Assembly: GCA_963745755.1 (NCBI GenBank)
Contig: CAVUYP010000002.1
Span: 186,001 to 250,000 of the forward strand
Length of the DNA stretch: 64,000 nucleotides
Source of the DNA: RHKX01 sp963745755
GTDB taxonomy: Bacteria; Actinomycetota; Thermoleophilia; Solirubrobacterales; 70-9
Direction of reading: 5' to 3'
Every line of letters begins with the position of its first letter. Position 1 is the stretch's first letter. A model generated the notes under the pieces. That model ran no database searches, was not told the origin of the DNA, and worked only from the letters and a program-made list of their open reading frames with translations. The position numbers were made by a program, and so were the translations under genes. Of this stretch, positions 51,629-62,536 are shown one piece after another.

Positions 51629-51804
51629 CGACCGGCCGCGCCCCGGGCTGCGGCGAAGGAGAGCCGTGCGCCACCCGGGGGAAGGTGACACACGGCGGCG
51701 ATAGTCTTCCCGAATCGAAACCTAGTTACATATCACACATTCAGGATTTCGAACTACCGGGTTTCCGGCGCCGCCGTCGCACGCCGCCGTGGCCACGCCG
51801 CCGT

Positions 51805-51830
51805 TGAGCCGGCGATCCTCAACCGGCTCA
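51805..51830. terminator. Hairpin between convergent GST and dienelactone hydrolase genes
   Basis: Perfect 8-base arms TGAGCCGG / CCGGCTCA around CGATCCTCAA, 21 bases before the dienelactone hydrolase stop. An AT-rich patch (51716-51760) lies on its left. Likely shared terminator. Confidence 0.5.
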
Positions 51831-51850
51831 CGCCGGCGACTGCGATCGCT

Positions 51851-52603
51851 CTAGCCGCCGGCTCCGCCCTCGGCCGTCCCGTCGCGTAGGTGGGTCGCGA
51901 AGAAGGCGGCGATCCGCTGCCGGGCGTCGCGGGCGGAGGGCTCGTGATAGGCGCTGTTGGAGACGCGGGCGAGGACGCGGACCAGCACCGGCAGCTCGTC
52001 GCCGCTGTGGTCGTTGATGAACGCGTGCCCGGCGTCGGGATAGACCCTGATGTCGCTCTCGACGCCGTGACGATCGAGCGCCGCGACGAGCCGCGCCGGC
52101 GCCTTGCTGCCGATGCTGCGATCGCGGCCGCCGTAGCTGCCGACGATCGGGCAGGCGCCGGCGAGCAGCTCGTCGGCGTCCTTGGGCACGTCGCCGTAGT
52201 TGACGCTCGATGCCGCATAGCCGCCGCGCGGCGCCAGCAGCAGCGCGAAGCCGCCGCCGAGGCAGTAGCCGATCACGCCGATCCGGTCGCTGCAGTCGGG
52301 CCGGCCGGCGAGCCACCGCCGTACCGCCTCGATCTCCTCGAAGGCCCGGCCGCGGCGCCTGATCATCGCCCGCATCGTCGCGACCAGGCAGCGCGCGCGA
52401 CCGCCGTAGTGGAACAGGTCGGGGGCGACGGCGAGATAGCCCTCGGCGGCCAGCCAGTCGGCCTGGTTGTGGACGTCGCTCGACATCCCGAGGGCGTCGT
52501 GGATCAGGATCACGCCCGGCCACGGTCCCGGTCCCTCCGGCGTCGCCAGGTAGGCGGGGATCTCACCCTCCGTGGGGATGCGGACCTCGGTCATCGCCGC
52601 CAT
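51851..52603 (-). CDS. Dienelactone hydrolase family protein
   Basis: 250 residues from ATG 52603 (or the ATG at 52594). Alpha/beta hydrolase with Cys nucleophile: GVIGYCLGGGFALLLAP (C114), Asp in VGSYGGRDRSIG and His in YPDAGHAFINDHS, the Cys-Asp-His triad of dienelactone hydrolases. PGVILIHDALGMSSDV holds the oxyanion residues. It hydrolyses dienelactones from aromatic degradation or unrelated small esters; no catechol pathway genes are adjacent. It follows the mscS gene on the same strand with an 89-base gap. Confidence 0.88.
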   Translation of the reverse strand: MAAMTEVRIPTEGEIPAYLATPEGPGPWPGVILIHDALGMSSDVHNQADWLAAEGYLAVAPDLFHYGGRARCLVATMRAMIRRRGRAFEEIEAVRRWLAGRPDCSDRIGVIGYCLGGGFALLLAPRGGYAASSVNYGDVPKDADELLAGACPIVGSYGGRDRSIGSKAPARLVAALDRHGVESDIRVYPDAGHAFINDHSGDELPVLVRVLARVSNSAYHEPSARDARQRIAAFFATHLRDGTAEGGAGG

Positions 52604-52692
52604 CGTCCCACTCTCGGGTGCCCGCTCGAGGATCGCGTCCGCATTCGCTTCGAGGCCGGCTCGGCGGCGACTACCGACGCTCGCGGCCTCCG

Positions 52693-53692
52693 TCAGCGCG
52701 GGAGCGTGGGTTCGCCGCCCCCGCCCGGGCCGACGAGCTCGTGCTCGCCGGTCCTCTGGACCTCGTGCTGATGCATCGCCGACACGGCCCGCAGCACCTG
52801 GCGAGCGAGCCGGCCGCCGTCGCGGTGGTCCTCCGGCGTGGCGCGGATCCGGACCGCGACGCTCTGGCCGTCGAAGTCCTCGAGCGAGACCTGCGGCCGC
52901 GAGCGGGTCGGGACCGTGACCTCCTCGACGATGCTCAGCTCGATCGCCTCCGGGTCGGCCTCGGGCGGGAAGCGCGCCGACATGTCGACGCCGGCCGGCT
53001 CGCGGAGCGGCCGCACCGACATTCGTCAGCGCCGTGTTGTTGGGCACGAGGACGAGGTCGTCGCCGGCCGCCATCGTCACGTAGAGCAGGCCGTGCGAGG
53101 CGACGGTCCCCTCGACGTCCATCCCGAAGCCGTTGAAGCGGACCCGGTCGCCGACCTTGAACGGCCGTGAGGAGAGCAGCACGACCCCGGCGAAGACGTT
53201 GCCGATCGTCTGCTGGGCGGCGAGGCCGACGATGATCCCGGTGACGGTCGCGCCGGCGGCCAGCGCGGTCGGGTCGAGGCCGGCGATCCGCAGGCTGATC
53301 GCGCCGATCGCGAGCAGGACGACGAGCCGGATCACGAACCGGCCGACGCCGACCGCGTTCTGATCGACGTTGCGGACGAGCCGCGGCTCGACCGCGCGGC
53401 CGAGGTTCGTCGCCAGCGCCCAGCCGACGACGAGCATCACGCCGGCGAAGGCGAGCCGGACGTACCTGTTGGCACCGAACAGCTCCTCGCGGAAGAAGTA
53501 GGCGACGACGACGACCGCGACCAGCGGCACCAGCAGCAGCAGCCGCTTCCGCGCCTCCGCCCCGGAGCGGGCGGCGCGCTCGCGCACCCCCGCCGTGTAG
53601 CGCCGGAAGGCGATCGGCCGCGTCGCCGCCGGCTCGGGAGCGCGCCCGCGTTCGTTGTCTTCCTCAGCGGTCTCGGGCGTCGACTCGGCCAC
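52693..53692 (-). CDS. Small-conductance mechanosensitive channel (MscS family), one frameshift near 53021
   Basis: About 333 residues. Three TM helices: LLLLVPLVAVVVVAYFF, VRLAFAGVMLVVGWALAT and VIRLVVLLAIGAISLRIAG, then the pore helix GATVTGIIVGLAAQQTIGNVFAGVVLLSSRPF, the MscS hallmark, and the beta domain (VGDRVRFNGFGMDVEGTVA). The frame changes near 53021 between LVPNNTALT and MSVRPLREPAGVD; one extra A explains it, and the remainder (VTVPTRSRPQVSLEDFDGQS) is a normal cytoplasmic cage. It releases solutes on hypo-osmotic shock. Stop at 52693. Confidence 0.9.
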
Positions 53693-53879
53693 GGCGTTCT
53701 GCTCCCGGTCGGTCCTGCTCGGCGGTCGCGGGGATCGTTACCCGCCGCCGCCGGGCGCAAACCCTCGGCGACGCCGCCGCCTGTCGAGGGGCTTAGGGAT
53801 CTGCCGACCGTGCCGATAGAAGCAGCGACAACCGGTGGGCGCTCGATCGCTCCGCGGCCACGACGAGACGGGAGACCCG

Positions 53880-54200
53880 ATGACGGAGATCAACGCGAGG
53901 GCGCAGGCCGGTGCAACACTGCGGAGCCGGGCCGCCGCCGCGGCGGCCGCGGGCCTGCTGGCGATCGCCGGCGCCGCGTGGGCGGGCTGCGGCAACTCGA
54001 ACGACGACAGCTCCGCCGCCGAGCAGGGCGAGTCGATCGGCAAGTCGGCCGAGGAGGCCGGCATCAGCACCGGCGAACAGGATGCCAAGCAGGGCGAGCA
54101 GACCGGCGAGAACGAGGCCAAGCAGGGCGAGCAGACCGGTGAGCAGGACGCCAAGGAGGGCGAGAACATCGGCAAGCAGTACGAGAACGAGTACAAGTAG
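53880..54200 (+). CDS. Secreted lipoprotein with three 11-residue repeats
   Basis: 106 residues from ATG 53880, with GGGAGA upstream. The signal peptide (AAAAAAAGLLAIAGAAWAGC) ends in a lipobox Cys. The mature protein is hydrophilic and acidic and contains EQDAKQGEQTG, ENEAKQGEQTG and EQDAKEGENIG in tandem (DNA period 33 bases, 54074-54172). No family recognised. Low-complexity charged repeats suggest an extended cell-surface tether. It lies between mscS (divergent) and the MoxR operon. Confidence 0.6.
   Translation: MTEINARAQAGATLRSRAAAAAAAGLLAIAGAAWAGCGNSNDDSSAAEQGESIGKSAEEAGISTGEQDAKQGEQTGENEAKQGEQTGEQDAKEGENIGKQYENEYK
54074..54172. repeat. 33-bp tandem repeat, three units, inside the lipoprotein gene
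   Basis: Units start at 54074, 54107 and 54140 with few substitutions. In-frame repeat; copy number could vary by slippage. Confidence 0.75.
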
Positions 54201-54327
54201 CGGCGCCCGAGCGTGAGGTTCTCCGCGCAAATGCGGCGGACGGTCAGGGCGATCGACCGCCGGCTCGGCGGCTGAGCGGCCGGCGCCGGCGAGCCGGCTT
54301 CCGCCGCCCCCTACGATTGCGGTTGGA

Positions 54328-55278
54328 GTGGAGGAGGTCCCGGATTTCGATCCATCGGCCGCGCGTTCGGTCGGGGAGGCGCTGCGGGCGAACATCCGCC
54401 TGGCGCTGAAGGTCCGCGACGAGCCCGTCCGTGACCTGCTCGTCGCCCTGCTCGCCGGCGGCCATGTCCTCATCGAGGACCATCCGGGCGTCGGCAAGAC
54501 GGCCCTGGCGCGGTCGCTGGCGCGCTCGATCCGGGCCGAGTTCTCGCGCATCCAGTGCACCGCCGACATGCTCCCCGCCGATGTGACCGGGACGATGGTC
54601 TTCAACCAGCGCGAGTCGGCGTTCGAGTTCCACCCCGGGCCGATCTTCGCCAACGTCGTCCTCGTCGACGAGATCAACCGCGCCTCTCCGAAGACCCAAT
54701 CGGGTCTGCTCGAGTCGATGCAGGAGCGGCGCGTCACCGTCGACCAGCAGACCCACGAGCTGGCCCGGCCGTTCATGATCGTCGCCACCCAGAACCCGGC
54801 CGAGTACGCCGGTACCTACCCGCTGCCGGAGGCGCAGCTCGACCGGTTCATGGTCCGGCTCGAGCTCGGCTATCCGGATCCCTGGGAGGAGGCGGAGATG
54901 CTCGCCGCCCATGCCGGCGGCGACCTCGTCGCCGAGCTCGAGCCGGTCGCCGACCTCGACGACGTCCGCCGCGCCCAGGCGGCCGCCGCGGCCGTCCACG
55001 GCAGCTCCGAGCTGCGCCGCTACGTCGTCGCCCTCGCCGGGGCGACCCGCGACGACCCCCGCCTCGACCTCGGCGCCAGCCCGCGGGCGGCGCTGATGCT
55101 GTTCCGCGCCGCGAAGGCACTGGCCGCGCTCGGCGGTCGCGACCACGTCCTCCCCGACGATGTCCAGGCGCTCGCCGTGCCGGTCCTCTCACACCGGCTA
55201 CTGCTCGCGCCCGGCGTCGCCGAGTCGGCCCGGGCCGAGATCGTCGCCGACGCCGTCGAGACCGTCCCGGCGCTCTGA
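54328..55278 (+). CDS. MoxR-type AAA+ ATPase
   Basis: 316 residues from GTG 54328. Walker A is EDHPGVGKTALARSLA; Walker B is VVLVDEINRASPKTQSGLLESM; sensor 1 is MIVATQNPAEYAGTYPLPEAQLDRFM, all standard MoxR. The C-terminal lid domain closes with ALMLFRAAKALAALGGR. MoxR ATPases remodel or load cofactors into partner proteins, typically with the DUF58 protein and transglutaminase encoded next, as in the classic three-gene set found here. The downstream ATG is 2 bases after its stop. Confidence 0.93.
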   Translation: MEEVPDFDPSAARSVGEALRANIRLALKVRDEPVRDLLVALLAGGHVLIEDHPGVGKTALARSLARSIRAEFSRIQCTADMLPADVTGTMVFNQRESAFEFHPGPIFANVVLVDEINRASPKTQSGLLESMQERRVTVDQQTHELARPFMIVATQNPAEYAGTYPLPEAQLDRFMVRLELGYPDPWEEAEMLAAHAGGDLVAELEPVADLDDVRRAQAAAAAVHGSSELRRYVVALAGATRDDPRLDLGASPRAALMLFRAAKALAALGGRDHVLPDDVQALAVPVLSHRLLLAPGVAESARAEIVADAVETVPAL

Positions 55279-55279
55279 G

Positions 55280-56377
55280 ATGGCCGGCGCAGCGACAGCG
55301 CTGCGCCTCGCGATCCCGCTCGCCTTCGCCGGGATCCTCTTCGCCGCCCCGGTGCTGCTGCTGCCCGGCGTCGCCCTGGTCGTGCTCGTCGCCGGCTGCT
55401 CGGCCTGGGTGCGGCTCAGCGCCGCCGGCGTCGCCGTTCGGCGGGCCGAGCTGCCGGCGCAGGTCGACGAGGGCGAGAGCTTCGCGATCGTCGTCGACGG
55501 CGTCAGCGGCCGCCTGCCGCTGGTCGGCCGGATCGAGGACGAGGCTGCCGCCGCGCCGCTGCCGGTGCGGGTGCTGTGGCCGCGGACCCGTTTCCGGCTG
55601 CAGCTCGAGGGGTCGGCGGCGCGTCGCGGCCGCCATCAGCTCGCCGCCCCGGTCCTGCGGATCGGCGACCCGCTCGGGATCGCCGCCGTCCGCCTCCCCG
55701 CGGGCGCCCCGGCCTCGATCCTCGTCCTGCCCCGGATCGAGCCGCTGGCCGGGCCGCCGGGCTCGCGCGGGCCGGCGGTCGGCCGGCTCAGCCGCGGGCT
55801 CGGCGAGCAGGCGGCGGGCGGTGAGCGCGAGTCACCGGCCGATCCCGAGCTCGACGGCATCCGCCCCTACCGGCCCGGCACGCGGGCGACGCGGATCTAC
55901 TGGCCGGCGCTGGCGCGCGGCGCCGGGCTCGCCGAGCGCCATCTCGTCTCCGCCGGCGACTCGGCGCCGCTGGTCGCTCTCGATCCGTCCGGCGAAGGCG
56001 GCGAGGACCTCGACCGGGCGGTGCGCGCCGCCGCCTCGCTGATCGCCCACCTCGCCAGGCTCGGCGGCTGCGAGCTCCTCGTCGGCGCCTCGCGGCAGCG
56101 GCTCCGCGTCGGCCGCGATCCGCGGGCCTGGTTCCGGGCCCTCGCCGCGCTGGCCGTCGTCGAGCGCGGCGACGGCGCGCCGCGGCTGGCGCCGAACGAC
56201 CGGCGCTCGCCGGTGATCTGGGTCGCCGCGGGGCCGTCCGGGCGCGCTCCGGCGCCGCTCTCGCGCGGCTTCCTCGTCACCCCCGGGCAGGCCGCGGGGC
56301 TCCCGGCCGCGTTCACGGTCGCCGGCTGTGCCGGCTACCCGCTCGGCGCCGCCGAGCGAGGGAGGGCCGCCGCGTGA
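55280..56377 (+). CDS. DUF58 domain membrane protein
   Basis: 365 residues. Two N-terminal TM helices (LRLAIPLAFAGILFAAPVLLL and LLPGVALVVLVAGCSAWVRL) and a cytoplasmic domain with the DUF58 core LDGIRPYRPGTRATRIYWPALARG (canonical: RxYxPGDxxRxIxW), followed by a vWA-like fold containing APLVALDPSGEGGEDLD. The usual DxS-type metal site is degenerate. The protein works with MoxR and the transglutaminase membrane protein in an undefined envelope process. It overlaps the next gene's GTG by four bases. Confidence 0.88.
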   Translation: MAGAATALRLAIPLAFAGILFAAPVLLLPGVALVVLVAGCSAWVRLSAAGVAVRRAELPAQVDEGESFAIVVDGVSGRLPLVGRIEDEAAAAPLPVRVLWPRTRFRLQLEGSAARRGRHQLAAPVLRIGDPLGIAAVRLPAGAPASILVLPRIEPLAGPPGSRGPAVGRLSRGLGEQAAGGERESPADPELDGIRPYRPGTRATRIYWPALARGAGLAERHLVSAGDSAPLVALDPSGEGGEDLDRAVRAAASLIAHLARLGGCELLVGASRQRLRVGRDPRAWFRALAALAVVERGDGAPRLAPNDRRSPVIWVAAGPSGRAPAPLSRGFLVTPGQAAGLPAAFTVAGCAGYPLGAAERGRAAA

Positions 56378-58674
56378 GCGGGGCCGGCGACCCGGCGACC
56401 GCCGCCACCCCGCCGGCGGCCCCGGTCAGGCTCGCCCCCTTCGCGGCCCTGGCGGTGCTCGCCGCCCTGCAATGGGCTTCGCTCCTCGCGGAGCCGCCGC
56501 TCGCCGGGCTGATCGCCGTCGCCCTCGTCGCCGTGCTCGTGGCCGCCGCGCTGAGCCGGCTGCAGGCCGCCGATCGCGACGCCGGCCGCCGGCTCGGCCA
56601 CCGGCTCGCAGCGCCGGCGCTGATCGGCGCCGGCCTGCTCGGCGGGCTCGTTCTGCTCGGCCTGCCGGTCCGGGTCCTGCCGCCGTGGAACTGGGACGAG
56701 CTCGGCGCCGGCATCGACGTCGGGCTGCGCGGGCTCGGCGGATCGTTCGACTACCCGTTCAGCGCACCCGGCGAATGGTCGCGGCTGCTTCTCATCGTCG
56801 CCGTCGTGCCGCTGCTGATCGGTGCCGCGGCGCTGTCGTTCCGGCCCGGCCGCGATCCGGACCGGCCGCCGCTCGCCGGCCTGTTGGTCCTGGTCGCCGC
56901 CCTTGCGATCCCCGCCACCGCCCGCCCGACCGGGCTGCCGCTGCTCTGGGGGGCGGCGCTGCTGGTCGCTGCCGCGGTCTGGCTCTGGGGCGAGCGGGCC
57001 CGGGTCCTGCCCGCGGCCGCGCTGATCGCCGGCTGCGGCGTCGTCGCGGTTCCCGCCGCGACGAGCCTCGCCGGCGAGGAGCCGCCGATCGACTACCGCG
57101 GCTGGGCGTTCCCCGGGGCCGAGCAGGGGGCGACGTTCGACTGGAGCCAGTCGTACGGGCCGATCGACTGGCCGCGGACCGGGCAGCTGCTGTTCCGGGT
57201 CCGCAGCGAGCGCCCGAACTACTGGCGCGCCGCCGTCCTCGACGAGTTCTACGCCGACCGCTGGCGGCGCTCCGGCGGCGGCGGCGAGCCGGTCGCCGGC
57301 GAGCCGGTCGGCGACGCGCCCGGCGTCGCTCGTGACCAGGTCTGGACGCAGCGGGCGAGCTTCGACGTCGTCGGGCTCGAGAGCCCGCTCGTGATCAGTC
57401 CCGGCAGCGCCCTCCAGGTCCGCGGCCTCGACGGGACCGAGCGCGACCCGGACGGGACGATGCACACCGGGGCGGAGCCGATCACGCCGGGATCCTCCTA
57501 CTCGCTGAACGCCTACGCGCCCGATCCGCGACCGGGCAGGCTTCGCGCCGCCTCGCGCCGATACGGGATCCCGCTCGCCGCCTACACGGCGCTGGCGCTT
57601 CCCGACGGCGCCGACCTCGAGTCGCTGGTCGCGCCGACCCATTTCGCCGTGCCGCTCTGGGGGCACCGCCGCAGCGGCGTGGCCGCTGCCCGGCTGCTGG
57701 CGGCGACCCCCTACGACCGGGTGGCGGAGCTGGCGGCGCGGCTGACCGCCGGGAGCGGCAACGCCTACGACGCCGCCGTCGCGGTCGAGAGCCACCTGCG
57801 GACCGGCTACCGCTACGACGAGCGGCCGCCGGAGCGACGGCTGCCGCTCCGCGCCTTCCTGTTCCGCGACCGGATCGGCTACTGCCAGCAGTTCTCGGGC
57901 GCGATGGCGCTGATGCTGCGCACCGTCGGCATCCCCGCCCGAGTCGCCGCCGGCTTCGCGCCGGGGACGCCGCTCGCCAACGGCCGCGGCTTCGAGGTCA
58001 CCGACCTCGACGCCCACTCCTGGGTCGAGGTCTACTTCAACCGCATCGGCTGGGTCCCGTTCGACCCGACCCCGCCGACCGCCCCGGCGACCCCGGAGAT
58101 CCGCGGCGGCGCCCTCGCCGGCCTCGGAGCCGGCGCGTTCGGCCGGCTCGGCCGGATCGAGCGGGGTCGAGGCGACCGGCGCGCGCGGGCCCGGGCCGGC
58201 GCGGCGCGGGCCGGTGCGGCGGCGGGCGGGGGAGTGGGCGCGCCGCTGCCGCCGCTCGGACTGCTCGCCGTCGCCGCCGGGCTCGCCCTGGTGCCGCCGT
58301 TGCGCGGCTTCCGTCATCGCCGCCTCTCGCCGGCCGACGCCGAGCGGCGCGAGCTCGCCGAGCTTCGCGCCGTGCTGCGGAGCACTGGCTGGTCGCGGCG
58401 CGAGTCGACGACCCTGCTCGTCGCCGAGGGCCGGCTCCGCGCCGGCCACCTCGGCGCCGCCGCGAACTATGTCCGCCGGTTCCGGGAGTGCCGCTACGGG
58501 GCGGACGACGTCGCGACGCCGTCGCCGGCCGAGCGCCGCTCCGCCCGCCGCGAGCTCGCCGCCTCCGGCGGCCTGCGGAGACGGTTGCGGATGCTGGTGT
58601 TGATGCCGCCCGGCGGACCGCGGCGCGTCCGCCGAGACGACCGCTTTGTGGCTAGTGTCGATCGGCGAACCTGA
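56374..58674 (+). CDS. Membrane-anchored transglutaminase-like protease (TgpA type)
   Basis: 766 residues from GTG 56374. About six N-terminal TM helices (for example LLLIVAVVPLLIGAAALSF and GLPLLWGAALLVAAAVWLWG), an extracellular region, then the transglutaminase core with Cys504 in IGYCQQFSGAMALML, His548 in DLDAHSWVEVYF and Asp564 in WVPFDPTPP, a complete triad. A TM helix (PPLGLLAVAAGLALVPPLRG) and a 100-residue cytoplasmic tail follow. It is the third member of the MoxR-DUF58-TGase module, acting on envelope peptides or proteins. The hut operon begins about 25 bases downstream. Confidence 0.9.
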   Translation: MSGAGDPATAATPPAAPVRLAPFAALAVLAALQWASLLAEPPLAGLIAVALVAVLVAAALSRLQAADRDAGRRLGHRLAAPALIGAGLLGGLVLLGLPVRVLPPWNWDELGAGIDVGLRGLGGSFDYPFSAPGEWSRLLLIVAVVPLLIGAAALSFRPGRDPDRPPLAGLLVLVAALAIPATARPTGLPLLWGAALLVAAAVWLWGERARVLPAAALIAGCGVVAVPAATSLAGEEPPIDYRGWAFPGAEQGATFDWSQSYGPIDWPRTGQLLFRVRSERPNYWRAAVLDEFYADRWRRSGGGGEPVAGEPVGDAPGVARDQVWTQRASFDVVGLESPLVISPGSALQVRGLDGTERDPDGTMHTGAEPITPGSSYSLNAYAPDPRPGRLRAASRRYGIPLAAYTALALPDGADLESLVAPTHFAVPLWGHRRSGVAAARLLAATPYDRVAELAARLTAGSGNAYDAAVAVESHLRTGYRYDERPPERRLPLRAFLFRDRIGYCQQFSGAMALMLRTVGIPARVAAGFAPGTPLANGRGFEVTDLDAHSWVEVYFNRIGWVPFDPTPPTAPATPEIRGGALAGLGAGAFGRLGRIERGRGDRRARARAGAARAGAAAGGGVGAPLPPLGLLAVAAGLALVPPLRGFRHRRLSPADAERRELAELRAVLRSTGWSRRESTTLLVAEGRLRAGHLGAAANYVRRFRECRYGADDVATPSPAERRSARRELAASGGLRRRLRMLVLMPPGGPRRVRRDDRFVASVDRRT

Positions 58675-58699
58675 GCAAGGCGATAGGGCAGTCCAGGAC

Positions 58700-60255
58700 T
58701 TGAGCGAGAGATCCATCGCAGCGATCGAACTGGGCCCGGATGGGCTGGCGGCCGACGACGTCGTCGCCGTCGCCCGGCACGGCGTCCCGGTCCGCCTCGG
58801 CGCCGCGGCGCGGGCGGCGATGGAGGAGACGGCCGCCGTCGTCGACCGGATCGCCGCCTCCGAGGAACCGGCGTACGGGGTCTCGACCGGCTTCGGCTCG
58901 CTCGCGCACACGCCGATTCCCGCCGACCGCCGGACCGAGCTGCAGCGGGCGCTGATCCGCTCCCACGCGGCCGGGATGGGGCCGCCGGTCGAGCGCGAGG
59001 TGGTCCGGGCGATGCTGCTGCTGCGGGCCCGGTCACTGGCGATGGGGTTCTCCGGGGCGCGGCCGCTGCTGGCCGAGACGATGCTGGCGATGATCGGCGC
59101 CGGGCTCGATCCGGTCGTCCCCGAGCACGGCTCCCTGGGAGCGAGCGGCGACCTCGCGCCGCTCGCCGCACTGCGCGCTGGCGATGCTCGGCGAGGGACG
59201 AGGTGCTCGGCCGCCGACGACCGTCCGGCGCCGGCCGGCGCCGGCGCTCGCCGCCGCCGGCATCGAGCCACCGGTGCTCGGACCGAAGGAGGGCCTGGCG
59301 CTGATCAACGGGACCGACGGGATCCTCGGCATGCTCGTCCTCGCCCTCGCCGATCTGCGGGCGGCTGCTCGCCGCCGCCGACGTGACCGCCGCCGCGACG
59401 ACCGAGGCGCTGCTCGGCACCGATCGCGCCTTCGCGGCCGACCTCGTCGCGCTGCGGCCGCAGCCGGGCCAGGCCGACAGCGCCGCCAACCTGCGCGCCC
59501 TCCTCGACGGCTCGGCGATCGTCGCCAGCCACCGCCACGACGATCCCCGCGTCCAGGACGCCTACTCGATCCGCTGCGCGCCGCAGGTCCACGGCGCCGC
59601 CCGCGACACCCTCGCCAACGCCGCCGAGACCGCCGAATGCCGAGCTGCGCGCGGCGATCGACAACCCGATGGTGCTGCCCGACGGGCGGGTCGAGTCTTG
59701 CGGCAACTTCCACGGCGCCCCGGTCGGGCTCGCCTGCGACTTCCTCGCGATCGCCGCGGCCGAGGTCGGGGCGATCGCCGAGCGCCGGACCGACCGCCTG
59801 CTCGACCACGGCCGCTCACACGGGCTGCCGCCGTTTCTCGCCCCCGACGCCGGCGTCGACTCGGGGCTGATGATCGCCCAGTACACGCAGGCCGCGATGG
59901 TCGCCGAGAACCGCCGGCTCGCGGCGCCGGCCAGCGTCGACTCGCTGCCGACCAGCGCGATGCAGGAGGACCACGTATCGATGGGCTGGGGCGCGGCGCG
60001 GAAGCTGCCGCCGCAGCCTCGACAACCTGCGGCGGATCCTCGCCGTCGAGCTCACCTGCGCCGGCCGCGGGCTCGAGCTGCGGACGCCGCTGGAGCCGGC
60101 GCGCGGGACGGCGAGCGGCGTTGGCGAGCGTGCGCGGCGCGGTCGCCGGCGCCGGCCCCGACCGCTGGCTGGCGCCGGAGCTCGCCGCCGTCGAGGCTCT
60201 GCTCGCGAGCGGAGCCGTCGCTCGCCGCCGTCGAGGCCGAGATCGGCGAGCTGTT

Positions 60256-60259
<4 letters not shown>
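58700..60259 (+). CDS. hutH: Histidine ammonia-lyase, frame broken about six times
   Basis: Converts histidine to urocanate and ammonia. The MIO-forming Ala-Ser-Gly is in HGSLGASGDLAPLAAL, and YGVSTGFGSLAHT, GLALINGTDGILG, VQDAYSIRCAPQVHG and AIDNPMVLPDGRVESCGNFHG are all standard HAL segments. The start is uncertain: TTG 58700 is used. The frame shifts near 59176, 59360, 59640, 60010, 60118 and 60215, each by one inserted base, and the protein reads on normally after each. The stop overlaps the hutU GTG. The pattern continues through the rest of the operon and looks technical, not biological. Confidence 0.9.
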
Positions 60260-61958
<1,699 letters not shown>

Positions 61959-61962
<4 letters not shown>

Positions 61963-62536
61963 GCGTCCGCGAGATCGTCGAGATCGGCCATCCGGTGTTG
62001 CGCGAGCGGGCCGAAGAGCTGACCGCGGAGGCGCTCGCCGCCGCCGAGGTGCAGACACTGATCGACGACATGATCGAGACGATGCGGGCCGCCGCCGGCG
62101 CCGGGATCGCCGCCAACCAGGTCGGCGAGACCGTCCGCGTTGCCGTCGCCGAGGTCGACGCCAACCCGCGCTACCCCTACAAGCCGCCGATCCCGCTGAC
62201 GGTCTTCGTCAACCCGGTGATCGAGCCGCTCGACGACGACGTCGAGCTGATCAACGAGGGCTGCCTGTCGGTCCCGGGCCTGCGCGGCGAGCTGCCCCGC
62301 CACATGCGGGTGAAGGTCAGCTACCTCGACCGCGACGGTCGGCGCCCACGAGGAGGTCAAGCGCGGGCTGACCGCCGGGACCTTCCAGCACGAGGTCGAC
62401 CACCTCGACGGGATCCTCTTCGTCGATCGCGTCACCGACCCGAGCGACGCTGACGACCTGGGAGCAGTTCGAGCGCTTCGGCCGCGACGAGTTCATCGCC
62501 CGGGCGCGGCGGCTGACCGAGCGGCTCGGCTCGTGA
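61959..62536 (+). CDS. Peptide-deformylase homologue inside the hut operon, two frameshifts
   Basis: About 191 residues from TTG 61959, overlapping hutU. All three deformylase motifs are intact: GAGIAANQVG (motif 1), NEGCLSVPG with metal ligand C102 (motif 2) and QHEVDHLDGILF (HExxH-type motif 3), so it should be an active metal deformylase. Frameshifts near 62341 and 62450 are one-base insertions (the second AGCACG to AGCGACG). Its place between hutU and hutF is striking: HutF produces N-formylglutamate, normally hydrolysed by HutG, and no hutG is visible. It may be the N-formylglutamate deformylase here; a housekeeping Def role is the alternative. Confidence 0.88.

Noticed and set aside
56335..59271. 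Nearly 1000-residue minus-strand frame
   Set aside because: Antisense to the transglutaminase gene, repetitive Arg/Pro/Ala composition, no ribosome site.
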